Shown piece by piece: positions 26,771 to 35,550 of a stretch of 64,000 nucleotides of DNA. The stretch is taken from the NCBI RefSeq assembly GCF_040450955.1, contig NZ_CP144373.1, positions 372,001 through 436,000 on the forward strand, written 5' to 3'. The notes under the pieces were generated by a model. That model had not been told where the DNA came from. It saw only the letters and a program-made list of their open reading frames with translations, and did not search any database. Every line of letters starts with the position of its first letter. The stretch's first letter is position 1. The position numbers and the translations under genes were made by a program. This DNA is from Thermodesulfovibrio sp. 3907-1M. GTDB lineage: Bacteria > Nitrospirota > Thermodesulfovibrionia > Thermodesulfovibrionales > Thermodesulfovibrionaceae.

Positions 26771-26811
26771 AAGCCTCTGTTCTTGTTTTTTTGAGAACAG
26801 AGGCTTTTTTA
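26771..26811 (+). terminator. Intrinsic terminator of nrfHA
   Basis: A 13-bp stem (AAGCCTCTGTTCT / AGAACAGAGGCTT) with a 10-nt T-rich loop, followed by a T run. Starts 10 nt after the nrfA stop. Confidence 0.9.
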
Positions 26812-26902
26812 TTAATTTTCATTAAATTTATCTATGCTTCTTAACGCCCTTTCTGTCCTCCCTTCTCCTCGTGTATGATCTAATATACGATGACAACTCA
26901 AA

Positions 26903-27023
26903 TGTCATCCAGAGGCGAAGACAGTGTCTCCTCTTTTCTGTCATTGCGAGCCCGACAGAGTCAGGCGTGGCAATCCCTTCTTTTTTTAGTAAGAGAAGAT
27001 TCCTCACTTCGTTCGGAATGACC
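26903..27023. repeat. Degraded repeat element related to the 8945 family
   Basis: Contains GTCATTGCGAGCCC...GGCGTGGCAATCCC and GAGAAGATTCCTCACTTCG then CGGAATGAC, similar in words to the GTCATTCTGAG and GAGATTCTTCG arms at 8945-9046. The stem is imperfect. It accounts for most of the non-coding 26812-27085 stretch; I see nothing else there. Confidence 0.5.
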
Positions 27024-27085
27024 TATCACTCTGTTATACCGAGCTTAAGCAGTGTCTACTTAATGTAATAATGTAAAATGCAATA

Positions 27086-27094
27086 TGTTATAAT
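27086..27094 (+). promoter_or_regulatory. Extended -10 promoter of leuS
   Basis: TGTTATAAT (extended -10). No clear -35. Start site near 27101, then AAGGAGG at 27112-27118, 13 nt ahead of the ATG. Confidence 0.5.
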
Positions 27095-27131
27095 TAACCA
27101 TAAAAACTCACAAGGAGGCAGATAAGGCAGT

Positions 27132-29684
27132 ATGAATCAAAACTATGATTTCAAAAGCGTAGAGGCAAAATGGCAGAATGAGTGGCTTAAAAACAGAGTT
27201 TTTGAAGTAAATGAAGACACTTCAAAGAAGAAGTTTTACTGCCTTGAGATGTTTCCCTATCCATCAGGAAGAATTCATATGGGACATGTCCGGAACTATG
27301 CAATTGGCGATGTTATTGCAAGATACAAGAGGATGAAAGGTTTCAGTGTGCTTCATCCAATGGGCTGGGATGCCTTCGGACTTCCTGCTGAAAACGCAGC
27401 AATAAAGCACGGAGTGCATCCTGCAAAATGGACCTATGAGAATATAGACCACATGAAATCTCAGCTAATAAAGCTTGGTTTGAGCTATGACTGGCGGCGT
27501 GAGGTAACCACATGCTCTCCTGAATACTACAGATGGAATCAATGGATATTCCTTAAACTTTACGAAAAAGGGCTTGCCTACAGAAAATCATCTTTTGTTA
27601 ACTGGTGTCCTTCCTGTGCCACAGTTCTTGCCAATGAGCAGGTAATTGACGGAGCCTGCTGGAGATGTGAGTCTCAGGTTGAACAGAAAGAGCTTGAGCA
27701 GTGGTTTTTAAGAATTACTGCCTATGCTGAAGAGCTGCTTAAGGACTGTGACAGACTCACTGGCTGGCCTGAAAAGGTTCTCACAATGCAGCGTAACTGG
27801 ATTGGAAAAAGTGAAGGCGTTGAGGTTGATTTTCCCATTGATGGAATGAATGAGGCATTAAGAATCTTTACAACCCGTCCAGATACAATATTTGGAGTAA
27901 CATTCATGTGTATCTCACCAGAGCATCCCCTTGCAGAAAGGCTCTGTGAGGACAGGGAGGCTTTAAAGAGAATAAGAAAGCTTCAGCGTGAGCCTGAGAT
28001 TAAAGAAGGCATATTCACAGGAAAATATGCAATAAATCCCCTTAACGGAGAAAAAGTTCCCATATGGATTGCTAACTTTGTCCTTATAGAATACGGAACA
28101 GGCGCAATAATGAGCGTTCCAGCCCATGACCAGAGGGATTTTGAGTTTGCCGTAAGATATGGGCTTCCTATAAAAGTCGTCATAAAACCTTTTGAAAAGG
28201 ATTTACCCGTACCCATCAAAGAGGCATACGAAGAAGAAGGAGTTATGGTTAATTCAGGAGCATTTTCAGGGCTTACATCCCGAGAGGGCAAAAAAGCAGT
28301 GGCAGATTACATTGAGGAAAAAGGACTTGGCAAGAAAACAGTCAATTACAGGCTTCGTGATTGGGGAATCTCAAGACAGCGCTACTGGGGAACACCAATT
28401 CCCATAATCTATTGCAACCACTGCGGTATTGTTCCAGTGCCTGAGAAGGATTTACCGGTGATACTTCCTGAAAATGTAAGCTTAACAGGTAAAGGTGAGT
28501 CTCCGCTTAAATATGTTGACGAGTTTTATAGAACAAAATGCCCTCTATGCGGTGGTGATGCCAGAAGAGAGACAGACACAATGGATACCTTTGTGGATTC
28601 CTCATGGTATTTTGTGAGATACTGCTCACTTCATGATGAAGAGGCATTTCATAGGGAGAAAATTAAATACTGGATGCCAGTTGATCAGTACATTGGCGGG
28701 ATTGAGCATGCGGTGCTACATCTTCTTTATGCGAGATTTTTTACAAAGGTGCTTCGTGACTTAGGAATTCTTCCCTTTGATGAACCCTTTGAGAGGCTCC
28801 TTACACAGGGAATGGTCTGCATGGAAAGCTACCGATGCTTAGAGCATGATTGGCTCTTTCCAAAGGAAGTCAAAGATGGCAGATGCATTCACTGTGGAAA
28901 GCCTGTGCAGACTGGAAGAGTGGAGAAGATGTCCAAGTCAAAGAAAAACATAGTTGATCCCGATGAGATGATTGAAACTTACGGAACAGACACAGTAAGG
29001 GTTTTCACTCTTTTTGCAGCACCACCTGAAAAAGACCTTGAATGGTCATCTCAGGGTGTTGAAGGTGCACACAGATTTTTAAAGAGAGTTTATGCCCTTT
29101 TTTATAAACATCATGGGTGGCTTAAAAATACATCTATTGATGATTCAGAAGCGAGATCCCTCGGGGTTTTGTCCATCGGGATGACAGGAGAATCTAATAT
29201 ATTAAGCCTTATTCACCGCACAATAAAGCGTGTTACCCTTGACATAGAAAAGGAATACCAGTTTAACACAGCCATTGCAAGGCTTATGGAGTTTGTAAAT
29301 GAAGTTTACAGTTATGAACCTAAAACCGATGAAGAACGCAAACTATTCAAATTCGCCCTTAAAAACTTCCTTCTTCTTCTGAGCCCTTTTGCACCACACA
29401 TTGCTGAAGAACTCTGGCATGAAATCGGCGAACAAGGCTTTATTCTCAACGAACCATGGCCCTCTTACGATGAAGAACTTGCAAAAGAGCAGATGATAGA
29501 GCTTGTTGTACAGATAAATGGCAAAGTTCGTTCAAAGATAATGATTCCACAGGGATTGAGCGATGAAGATGTTGTAAAAATTGCCCTTGATGACGAAAAA
29601 GTAAAGCAGTGGATAGACGGTAAAGAAATCCTTAAAGTAATCCCTGTCAAAGGCAAGTTGGTAAACATTGTGGTGAAAGGATAG
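27132..29684 (+). CDS. leuS: Leucyl-tRNA synthetase
   Basis: Charges tRNA-Leu. The 850 aa length is full bacterial size. It shows the class I HIGH motif in [13 protein letters not shown] (about residue 43), the Cys4 zinc-type segments (CPSC, CWRC) and the CP1 editing domain ([27 protein letters not shown]). KMSKS appears in [14 protein letters not shown] (about 598), followed by the anticodon-binding and C-terminal domains ([10 protein letters not shown]). The gene is intact and carries its own promoter. It is oddly placed between nrfA and a decayed nrfA tail at 29694. Confidence 0.98.
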   Translation: MNQNYDFKSVEAKWQNEWLKNRVFEVNEDTSKKKFYCLEMFPYPSGRIHMGHVRNYAIGDVIARYKRMKGFSVLHPMGWDAFGLPAENAAIKHGVHPAKWTYENIDHMKSQLIKLGLSYDWRREVTTCSPEYYRWNQWIFLKLYEKGLAYRKSSFVNWCPSCATVLANEQVIDGACWRCESQVEQKELEQWFLRITAYAEELLKDCDRLTGWPEKVLTMQRNWIGKSEGVEVDFPIDGMNEALRIFTTRPDTIFGVTFMCISPEHPLAERLCEDREALKRIRKLQREPEIKEGIFTGKYAINPLNGEKVPIWIANFVLIEYGTGAIMSVPAHDQRDFEFAVRYGLPIKVVIKPFEKDLPVPIKEAYEEEGVMVNSGAFSGLTSREGKKAVADYIEEKGLGKKTVNYRLRDWGISRQRYWGTPIPIIYCNHCGIVPVPEKDLPVILPENVSLTGKGESPLKYVDEFYRTKCPLCGGDARRETDTMDTFVDSSWYFVRYCSLHDEEAFHREKIKYWMPVDQYIGGIEHAVLHLLYARFFTKVLRDLGILPFDEPFERLLTQGMVCMESYRCLEHDWLFPKEVKDGRCIHCGKPVQTGRVEKMSKSKKNIVDPDEMIETYGTDTVRVFTLFAAPPEKDLEWSSQGVEGAHRFLKRVYALFYKHHGWLKNTSIDDSEARSLGVLSIGMTGESNILSLIHRTIKRVTLDIEKEYQFNTAIARLMEFVNEVYSYEPKTDEERKLFKFALKNFLLLLSPFAPHIAEELWHEIGEQGFILNEPWPSYDEELAKEQMIELVVQINGKVRSKIMIPQGLSDEDVVKIALDDEKVKQWIDGKEILKVIPVKGKLVNIVVKG

Positions 29685-29693
29685 GGTATCAGA

Positions 29694-29766
29694 TACTTCA
29701 AGCCAGAGCAGGAATTCAAAGATCCCTTTTGAACTCAAAAAAAATATGGAAGCTTTTCTTAATTAA
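29694..29766 (+). pseudogene. Remnant of the 3' end of a second nrfA gene
   Basis: Reads Y-F-KPEQEFKDPF, then a stop where nrfA has Gly, then TQ-K, and after one extra base in an A8 run N-MEAFLN-stop. This matches the end of NrfA at 26690-26761 (FKPEQEFRDPY, TQQ, NIEALLK) over about 24 codons. One nonsense change and one frameshift separate them. A terminator follows, as it does after nrfA. It shows that a paralogous nrfA once ended here and that leuS now occupies most of its place, or that the 3' end was duplicated with leuS in between. Confidence 0.8.
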
Positions 29767-29777
29767 ACTAATCCTTC

Positions 29778-29830
29778 AAAGAACCTCTTTGGTAAGTCTT
29801 TCTAAAGGCACTGAAGAGGTTCTTTTTATT
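29778..29830 (+). terminator. Intrinsic terminator after leuS and the nrfA remnant
   Basis: 12-bp arms AAAGAACCTCTT (29778-29789) and AAGAGGTTCTTT (29814-29825) with a 24-nt loop, then TTATT. Confidence 0.75.
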
Positions 29831-29836
29831 GTTAAA

Positions 29837-29845
29837 TGATATAAT
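29837..29845 (+). promoter_or_regulatory. Extended -10 promoter of the MFS gene (predicted leaderless)
   Basis: TGATATAAT ending 5 nt before the ATG at 29851; only A residues lie between and there is no ribosome-binding site. Confidence 0.6.
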
Positions 29846-29850
29846 AAAAA

Positions 29851-31050
29851 ATGTCCCATCCTTTGAAAATTAAAGAGTTTAGAGCCTACTGGATAGGTCA
29901 GGTCATATCTCTAAGTGGCACATGGATGCAGCAGATAGCACAGAGCTGGCTTGTTTATGTTCTCACAAAATCTGCCTTTTATCTCGGTCTGATTTCCTTT
30001 ATTACTTCATTTCCCACATTGCTTTTTAGTTTATTTGGAGGTGTGGTAGCTGATAGATATCCAAGAAGGAACATCTTAATTGCTACTCAGATTCTCTCAT
30101 CTCTGCCGGCTGTGGTAATCGGAGTGCTAATTTATTTAAACCTCATAAACATCTGGCACATTGCCATTGCTTCTTTTGTTCTCGGAATAGCTACATCTTT
30201 TGACATGCCGGCAAGGCAGGCTTTTATAACTGAGATAGTGCATCAGGACATGATTACTTCTGCTATAGCAATGCAGTCTATATCTTTTAATATTGCAAGA
30301 ATCTTGGGACCAATGCTTGCAGGATTTATTGTAGCTCATTTAAGTTTTTATATGTGTTTTTATCTCAATGCATTAAGCTTTCTGCCACTTATTTTTATTC
30401 TTTTCAGCATTAAACTAAATTTTTCAACTTCCTCAAGCCATGTTTCTTTTAAAGAGAGCCTGAAAGAGGGATGGCAGTTCATTCTTAAAAACAGACAGAT
30501 CTTAAATATAATTTGCTCTGTGGGAATTTTTACATTATTCGGAGTTTCTTTTATGACAATTCTTCCGATAATAGCTGGAGAAATATTAAAGGTAGAAGCA
30601 GAGGGATTTAGCATGATAGTCTCATCCGTTGGATTAGGTTCGCTTCTGTCAGGTATTTTTATAGCTTTAAAGAGAGATATACAGGAGAAATTGAATCATA
30701 TTTTCAGAGCTTCTCTTTTGTTTCCCGTAGGACTTTCTGGAGTTGCCCTCTCTCACAATATTTATTTAACAATGGGATTTGCATTTTTACTTGGCATTGC
30801 GTTTGTTAATTTTTTTACTGTAAGTAACAGTTTTATTCAAAATCTAACAGAGCAAAGACTTAGAGGAAGAGTAATGAGTTTTTTTGCCTTTGTTTTTCTT
30901 GGTTTTACACCAATAGGCAATCTTGTTGTTGGAGCATTAGTACAAAAATTTGGTGTTAAGACAGTGCTTGAATTATATTCTTTAATATGTCTCGCGGGAG
31001 GAATAATCTTTCTTAAAATCTTGCCTGCCACTAAAAGAAAAGCTCTGTGA
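29851..31050 (+). CDS. MFS efflux transporter (EntS-like)
   Basis: Inner-membrane proton-driven exporter, 399 aa, with about 12 membrane helices. It starts FRAYWIGQVISLSGTWMQQIAQSW, the typical opening of the MFS_3/enterobactin-exporter-like group (cited partly), and shows the motif A sequence GGVVADRYPRRN (about 69-80). A second conserved piece is RILGPMLAGFIV. The substrate is unknown; relatives move siderophores or drugs. The start follows directly after TGATATAAT. The HD-domain gene begins 13 nt after the stop with its own -10 box. Confidence 0.9.
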   Translation: MSHPLKIKEFRAYWIGQVISLSGTWMQQIAQSWLVYVLTKSAFYLGLISFITSFPTLLFSLFGGVVADRYPRRNILIATQILSSLPAVVIGVLIYLNLINIWHIAIASFVLGIATSFDMPARQAFITEIVHQDMITSAIAMQSISFNIARILGPMLAGFIVAHLSFYMCFYLNALSFLPLIFILFSIKLNFSTSSSHVSFKESLKEGWQFILKNRQILNIICSVGIFTLFGVSFMTILPIIAGEILKVEAEGFSMIVSSVGLGSLLSGIFIALKRDIQEKLNHIFRASLLFPVGLSGVALSHNIYLTMGFAFLLGIAFVNFFTVSNSFIQNLTEQRLRGRVMSFFAFVFLGFTPIGNLVVGALVQKFGVKTVLELYSLICLAGGIIFLKILPATKRKAL

Positions 31051-31056
31051 TATAAT
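31048..31056 (+). promoter_or_regulatory. Extended -10 promoter of the HD-domain gene (predicted leaderless)
   Basis: TGATATAAT overlapping the MFS stop codon, ending exactly 6 nt before ATG 31063. No ribosome-binding site. Confidence 0.6.
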
Positions 31057-31062
31057 GAATTT

Positions 31063-31605
31063 ATGAACCCCCTTGAAATCATAAAAAAACATTACAATCC
31101 TCAGAGCATAGCATATAAAATCCTTATAAATCACTCTCAAGCAGTTGCAGAGAAAGCTTTAAAAATCGCAGAAAAGTTTGATGTGGACAGGCAGTTTATT
31201 TATGAAGCAGCAATGCTGCATGATATTGGCATTTTTCTAACGAACACTCCAAAACTTGACTGTCATGGCAAATTTCCCTATATTGCCCATGGATATCTCG
31301 GACGGGAAATTCTTGAAAAAGAGGGATTTCCCCAGCATGCTCTTGTCTGTGAAAGACATACAGGAGTTGGAATAACAAAGGAAGAGATAATAAAAAACAA
31401 ACTTCCTTTGCCTCAGCGAGATATGTTACCCATTAGTATGGAGGAAAAAATAATTGCCTATGCAGACAAGTTTTTCTCAAAAGAGTCTGACGGCTCTGTA
31501 AGAGTAAGAACTGTTGAGGAAATAATAAAGGACCTTTCAAGACACGGTGAGGAAAAGGTAAAAATCTTTAGAGAATGGCTTAATCTGTTTAAGGGAGCTG
31601 ACTAA
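31063..31605 (+). CDS. HD-domain phosphohydrolase
   Basis: 180 aa soluble protein with the metal-dependent HD fold. It has a His in NHSQAVAEKALKIAEKF (about 24), the His-Asp pair in EAAMLHDIGIFLT (about 52), a further His in IAHGYLGREIL, and a late Asp in IIAYADKFFSK (about 130). These fit nucleotide or cyclic-nucleotide hydrolysis; substrate unknown. It converges on the rrf2 gene, overlapping by 4 bp, with a hairpin across the join. Confidence 0.88.
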   Translation: MNPLEIIKKHYNPQSIAYKILINHSQAVAEKALKIAEKFDVDRQFIYEAAMLHDIGIFLTNTPKLDCHGKFPYIAHGYLGREILEKEGFPQHALVCERHTGVGITKEEIIKNKLPLPQRDMLPISMEEKIIAYADKFFSKESDGSVRVRTVEEIIKDLSRHGEEKVKIFREWLNLFKGAD

Positions 31606-31614
31606 GCAGCTCCC
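31593..31614. terminator. Hairpin at the junction of two convergent genes
   Basis: GGGAGCTG / CAGCTCCC with a 6-nt loop, spanning both stop codons (HD gene and rrf2). No strong T tract follows on either side, so it may be a weak bidirectional terminator. Confidence 0.5.
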
Positions 31615-32009
31615 TGAGTTAGTAGCACTGAAAAATTAATCTCTTTCAATATCTGAATTAATCTGTCTCTTACCCTGAACCATACTGGATGAACAGGACA
31701 ACGTGAAGAAAGTCCACAGATTTTTTTATTAACAACGCATCTGTTAAGTGCTACTGTCTTCTCCATTGCCACAATTACATCATAGAGAGTTATATTATTA
31801 GGCTTTTTTTGTAATTCTACTCCACCACTTACTCCTCTTTTCAGGGAAAGAATCCCCGCATTCTCAAGCTTTTTCAGTATTTTCATGAGAAAACTCTTTG
31901 GGATCTCCATCTCCCTTGAAATCTCCTCAGCTTTTGCTGTGAGTCCAACTTTTCCTGAGAGATAAAGTACAGTTCTTATTGCATAGTCTGTTTCCCTTGT
32001 AATCTGCAA
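31602..32009 (-). CDS. Rrf2-family transcriptional regulator with Fe-S-type cysteines
   Basis: DNA-binding regulator, 135 aa from the TTG at 32009. I prefer this start because family members begin QITRETDYAIR, and the longer frame reads back through the cydB stop region. It has a winged helix in the first 80 residues (EISREMEIPKSFLMKILKKL) and three cysteines in CVVNKKIC and SSRCPVHPVW. The C-x6-C-x5-C spacing is close to the Fe-S ligands of IscR and NsrR. It lies 4 nt after cydB in the same operon, so it probably controls the bd oxidase in response to O2, NO or Fe-S status. Confidence 0.88.
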   Translation of the reverse strand: MQITRETDYAIRTVLYLSGKVGLTAKAEEISREMEIPKSFLMKILKKLENAGILSLKRGVSGGVELQKKPNNITLYDVIVAMEKTVALNRCVVNKKICGLSSRCPVHPVWFRVRDRLIQILKEINFSVLLTQGAA

Positions 32010-32013
32010 TCCC

Positions 32014-33036
32014 TTAATAGCCTTCCTCCTTAAGCTCTTTTTCTGTGATTTTGTACATGAATGTTTTATATGTCCACGCCTGATAAAAAAGAACAATGGG
32101 AACGAAGATTATTACCACAATTGTCATCACCTTCAGAGTATAGGGGCTTGAAGACGAGTTAAATATTGTGAGACTGTATTTCGGATCAATGGCTGAGGGA
32201 ATAAGATTTGGATAAAGTCCGATGACTCCACTGAATACAACAGTTATGATAAACAAAACGGATGATATAAAAGCTTTACCTCTTTTATTTTTCATTAGAT
32301 AAAATCCTGTTGCAAGCAGACACGCCACAGCAATTGCAGGAACGACAAACCAATATGGAAGTTTAAGATAGTTATCGTAAAGATTTGTAAAGACTGCTGT
32401 TAAAATCAAAAAGAGCACTGCACATATAGCCTGCAGATACCAGAATTTTTTAGCTTTTAAAGCAGCTTTTTCTGCCAACGTATCTGGAACTCTGAGTGCT
32501 GTCCACAATCCTCCATGTACTATAAAGGTAAATAAAAACAATAAACCAACAATCAAGCCATACGGATTAAGAAGACTGAATACTGTTGCATAGTATCCAG
32601 AGTCATCAAAGGGAAGTCCCATAAATATGTTTCCAAAGGCAACACCAAAAAGCAGAGCAGGAATAAAACTTCCAGCAAATACCCAGAAATCCCAGAACTT
32701 TTTCATCTGCTCTGAAGTTGCTTTGCCTCTCAATTCAACAGCTACTCCCCTGAATATTAGTGCAAAAAGAATTATCAAAAGCGGAGTATAAAGATAGCTG
32801 AACATATAGGCATAGGTTGTAGGAAAGGCAGCAAAAGTAGCGCCACCTGCGGTAATAAGCCAAACTTCATTCCCATTCCAAACAGGACCAATTGCATGAA
32901 GCATTGCTTTTTTATCCATCTCATTTTTTGCAATGAAGGGATAGAGAACTCCAGCACCAAGATCAAATCCGTCAAGGGCAAAATAAACTGCCCATAACAG
33001 TCCCCATAAAATAAACCATATAGTTTGAAACTCCAT
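32014..33036 (-). CDS. cydB: Cytochrome bd quinol oxidase subunit II
   Basis: Structural partner of CydA in the bd oxidase. The 340 aa protein has about eight to nine membrane helices and starts WFILWGLLWAVYFALDGFDL, the conserved opening of CydB (cited partly). It shows GPVWNGNEVWLI at about 50. It follows cydA by 2 nt and precedes rrf2. In an anaerobe the complex is likely a protective O2 scavenger, matching the SOD at 62900. Confidence 0.96.
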   Translation of the reverse strand: MEFQTIWFILWGLLWAVYFALDGFDLGAGVLYPFIAKNEMDKKAMLHAIGPVWNGNEVWLITAGGATFAAFPTTYAYMFSYLYTPLLIILFALIFRGVAVELRGKATSEQMKKFWDFWVFAGSFIPALLFGVAFGNIFMGLPFDDSGYYATVFSLLNPYGLIVGLLFLFTFIVHGGLWTALRVPDTLAEKAALKAKKFWYLQAICAVLFLILTAVFTNLYDNYLKLPYWFVVPAIAVACLLATGFYLMKNKRGKAFISSVLFIITVVFSGVIGLYPNLIPSAIDPKYSLTIFNSSSSPYTLKVMTIVVIIFVPIVLFYQAWTYKTFMYKITEKELKEEGY

Positions 33037-33038
33037 AA

Positions 33039-34343
33039 CTACACCTCCTTTGGTTCAGGACCTTTTCTTGCATATTTTGCAAGAAGGTAAATATCAATTA
33101 TTCCAAGAGCACCATAAAAGAGTGTAAATCCTACTAAAGAAGCCACTACCTGAGCAGGTTCAACTGCCTTTGATACAGCATCAGCTGTTTTAAGCAATCC
33201 ATAAACAATCCAGGGCTGTCGTCCCACCTCTGCCACAATCCATCCAAGCTGTGCTGCAATATAAGGAAGAGGGATTGACCAAAGAAGTAATCTTAGAAGC
33301 GTGGTAGCATTTTCAATGGTTTTAAATTTAAGCAATGCCCATAGAGCAAGTATTATAAAGAGAAAACCCAGTCCTACCATGAGTCTGAAGCTGAGAAAAG
33401 TAATGGTTACGGGAGGTCTTTCAGAAGGTGGAAACTCTTTTAATCCCTTTATTTCTTTCTGTCCTGCAAGGATGCTTAACAGGGAAGGAATTCCGATAGC
33501 TTCAACAGCGTTTCTCTCATTCTTAGGATCTGGCACAAGAATTAGATACATTGGGGCATCATTAGTGGTTTCCCATAGAGATTCCATTGCGGCAAGCTTT
33601 GTTGGCTGAGTGCGAGATACTTCTTTTGCATGGAAGTCACCCACTGCAGCAACAAGAATTGAGCTTACAAGTGCAAAGGTTGCTCCAATTTTTAAAGCTT
33701 TTTTGAAAAATTCAGTCTCGTTTTTTCTTAAAAGATGATATGCAGAGATCCCTAAAACGAAAAATCCTGCAACAATCCAGCCAGAAAGAACTGTATGAGC
33801 AAACTTAAGTAACCCATAAGGATTTGTTACAACTGCCCAGAAATCAACCATCTCTGCCCTTCCATTCCTCAAGACATAACCAACAGGATGCTGCATCCAT
33901 CCATTGGCAATTAAAATCCAAAGAGCAGAAAGATTTGTTGCCAGTGCCACAAGCCATATGGAGAGAGCGTGCAGTTTTGGAGAGATTCTATTCCAGCCGA
34001 AAATCCACACACCAATGAATGTTGACTCAAGGAAGAATGCCAGAGTTGCTTCAATTGCCAGAGGAGAACCAAATATATCTCCCACATACCGCGAATACTC
34101 AGCCCAGTTCATTCCAAACTGAAATTCCAGCGTAATTCCTGTAACAACTCCCAGTGCAAAATTAATTAAGAAAAGCTTTCCCCAGAACTTTGCCATCCTT
34201 AAATAATCCCTATCACCTGTTGCCACATACCTGCTTTCCATGTAAGCTACAAGAATTGAAAGTCCGAGTGTAAGGGGAACAAAGATAAAATGGAAGGCTG
34301 CAGTTATGGCAAACTGTAGCCTACTTAATAATACTGTATCCAT
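33039..34343 (-). CDS. cydA: Cytochrome bd quinol oxidase subunit I
   Basis: Carries haems b558, b595 and d and reduces O2 to water with quinol. The 434 aa protein is of the short-Q-loop type. It has the N-terminal His in AITAAFHFIFVPLTLG (about 18), WNRISPKLHALSIW, KFAHTVLSGWIVAGFF and the signature GWIVAEVGRQPWIVYGLL (about 360). It is the first gene of cydA-cydB-rrf2. GGAGGGAGG precedes the start, and a strong promoter lies upstream at 34373-34401. Confidence 0.97.
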   Translation of the reverse strand: MDTVLLSRLQFAITAAFHFIFVPLTLGLSILVAYMESRYVATGDRDYLRMAKFWGKLFLINFALGVVTGITLEFQFGMNWAEYSRYVGDIFGSPLAIEATLAFFLESTFIGVWIFGWNRISPKLHALSIWLVALATNLSALWILIANGWMQHPVGYVLRNGRAEMVDFWAVVTNPYGLLKFAHTVLSGWIVAGFFVLGISAYHLLRKNETEFFKKALKIGATFALVSSILVAAVGDFHAKEVSRTQPTKLAAMESLWETTNDAPMYLILVPDPKNERNAVEAIGIPSLLSILAGQKEIKGLKEFPPSERPPVTITFLSFRLMVGLGFLFIILALWALLKFKTIENATTLLRLLLWSIPLPYIAAQLGWIVAEVGRQPWIVYGLLKTADAVSKAVEPAQVVASLVGFTLFYGALGIIDIYLLAKYARKGPEPKEV

Positions 34344-34372
34344 ACCTCCCTCCTTAAATTTATTGTTGACTA

Positions 34373-34401
34373 ATTTTATCCACTTTTAAAAATTTTGTCA
34401 A
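34373..34401 (-). promoter_or_regulatory. Sigma-70 promoter of cydAB-rrf2
   Basis: On the minus strand TTGACA, a 17-bp spacer and TAAAAT. Start site near 34366. It lies between the small membrane-protein gene and cydA, so cydA is not dependent on the Rieske operon. Confidence 0.75.
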
Positions 34402-34418
34402 GAGATATTTTTTTCATA

Positions 34419-34553
34419 TCATTCCTCCACACAAATCTGTTTTTTGGTAAGAGCAATCACTGTTTTAATCAGGACAAAACTTATAACTATGGTGGTTATG
34501 ATTGCAAAGAAATAGCTTAAAAATTCATACTTTATACCCATATGGGCTATCAT
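34419..34553 (-). CDS. 44-residue single-helix membrane protein of the b/Rieske operon
   Basis: The frame starts with an ATG overlapping the petD-like stop (ATGA) and ends at TGA 34419-34421. It has one membrane helix (FLSYFFAIITTIVISFVLI), then a basic turn TKKQ and an acidic end. Its position and size are like the one-helix subunits (PetG/L/N/M) of cytochrome b6f complexes. Sequence homology cannot be judged at this length. The stop-start coupling is the strongest sign that it is real. Confidence 0.65.
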   Translation of the reverse strand: MIAHMGIKYEFLSYFFAIITTIVISFVLIKTVIALTKKQICVEE

Positions 34554-34909
34554 GATAAGGCTTCAATTATGGTGGTTATGATAAATAGAAGTAGAAAAAT
34601 TAGTCCAATGATTGCTGTTAACATCCATCCAATTTTTTTCTCAATCCACGGAATAAAAAGGAGAAAGGCTATTAATGTAAAGGGCAACAAAACTCCACCT
34701 ATAAAAACTTGATCAGTTGAGAAAAATCTCAACAGATAAAAGAGCCAGAGATAATACCACTCAGGACGGGGTTGATAGGCTGCTGTGAAGTCAATTTCTT
34801 TTCCAATAACAGGAGGAAATAGAAAAGCCAGTATGAGAATTATTTCAAAAGTAGTGATTGCAAAAAACAAAACTTCAATAAGATAATCTGGGTAAAACTT
34901 CTTTTTCAT
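34550..34909 (-). CDS. Cytochrome b C-terminal half (subunit IV-like)
   Basis: 119 aa with three membrane helices and the Qo-site motif PEWY in PRPEWYYLWLFYLLR (about 48-62). This corresponds to subunit IV (PetD) of b6f-type complexes, where cytochrome b is split into two genes. It starts MKKKFYPDYLIEV, overlapping the upstream cytochrome b gene by 4 bp. It would form the quinol-oxidising site together with the Rieske protein encoded two genes upstream. Confidence 0.92.
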   Translation of the reverse strand: MKKKFYPDYLIEVLFFAITTFEIILILAFLFPPVIGKEIDFTAAYQPRPEWYYLWLFYLLRFFSTDQVFIGGVLLPFTLIAFLLFIPWIEKKIGWMLTAIIGLIFLLLFIITTIIEALS

Positions 34910-35550
34910 AGGGGTTTTGATATGCCAAGCTTTTTAATCATATGAAAATGTGCCCATAAAAGAATAACTATAATCAAGGGAAACCACAGCACATGGAAAC
35001 TGTAAAATCTTGAGAGAGTAATTCCAGTTACCTCATATCCGCCTCTTACGATCAGTAAAAGAGTTTCGCCCAATATCGGTATGCTTCCGATAATATTTGT
35101 TCCAACAACAGTTGCCCAGTAAGCTTTTTGATCCCATGGAAGAAGATATCCAGTAAAGCCCTCAAACATCACAATTACGAATATAGTAACTCCAACAATC
35201 CAGTTTAATTCCCGTGGAGGTCTGTAACTTCTGGTAATAAAAACTCTTATTGAGTGAATTATAAGGCTTACAATCAGTAGATTGGCAGACCATTTGTGAA
35301 TTCCTCGCATTAGTTTTCCAAGATATACTTCTTCATGAATTTTCTGAATGCTTAAATAAGCTTCTTTTTCAGAAGGAGTATAATAAAATGACAGAAAAAG
35401 CCCGGAGAGCAGACATATTAAAAATGCGGTAAAAGCAATTCCACCAAAACAATAGAAGTAATTTATGCCCTCTGGAATGTCTCTTTCAAAAATTCCTCTA
35501 TGAGCGGATTTTAATCTGAATCTGTCAAGAAACCAATCAATGAGTTTCAT
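34906..35550 (-). CDS. Cytochrome b N-terminal half (b6-like)
   Basis: 214 aa, four membrane helices, binding two b haems. Haem ligands are the His pairs in GIHKWSANLLIVSLIIH (13 residues between) and SFHVLWFPLIIVILLWAH (14 residues between). The 13/14 spacing is that of the b6f type. GYLLPWDQKAYWA is the conserved Qo loop. It is coupled by 4-bp overlaps to the Rieske gene upstream and the subunit IV-like gene downstream. No cytochrome c1 or f gene lies nearby, so the electron acceptor is not evident. Confidence 0.95.
   Translation of the reverse strand: MKLIDWFLDRFRLKSAHRGIFERDIPEGINYFYCFGGIAFTAFLICLLSGLFLSFYYTPSEKEAYLSIQKIHEEVYLGKLMRGIHKWSANLLIVSLIIHSIRVFITRSYRPPRELNWIVGVTIFVIVMFEGFTGYLLPWDQKAYWATVVGTNIIGSIPILGETLLLIVRGGYEVTGITLSRFYSFHVLWFPLIIVILLWAHFHMIKKLGISKPL

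Noticed and set aside
32010-32096. Longer N-terminus for the Rrf2 regulator
   Set aside because: It reads back through the cydB coding end and adds residues foreign to the family; the TTG at 32009 gives the family start.
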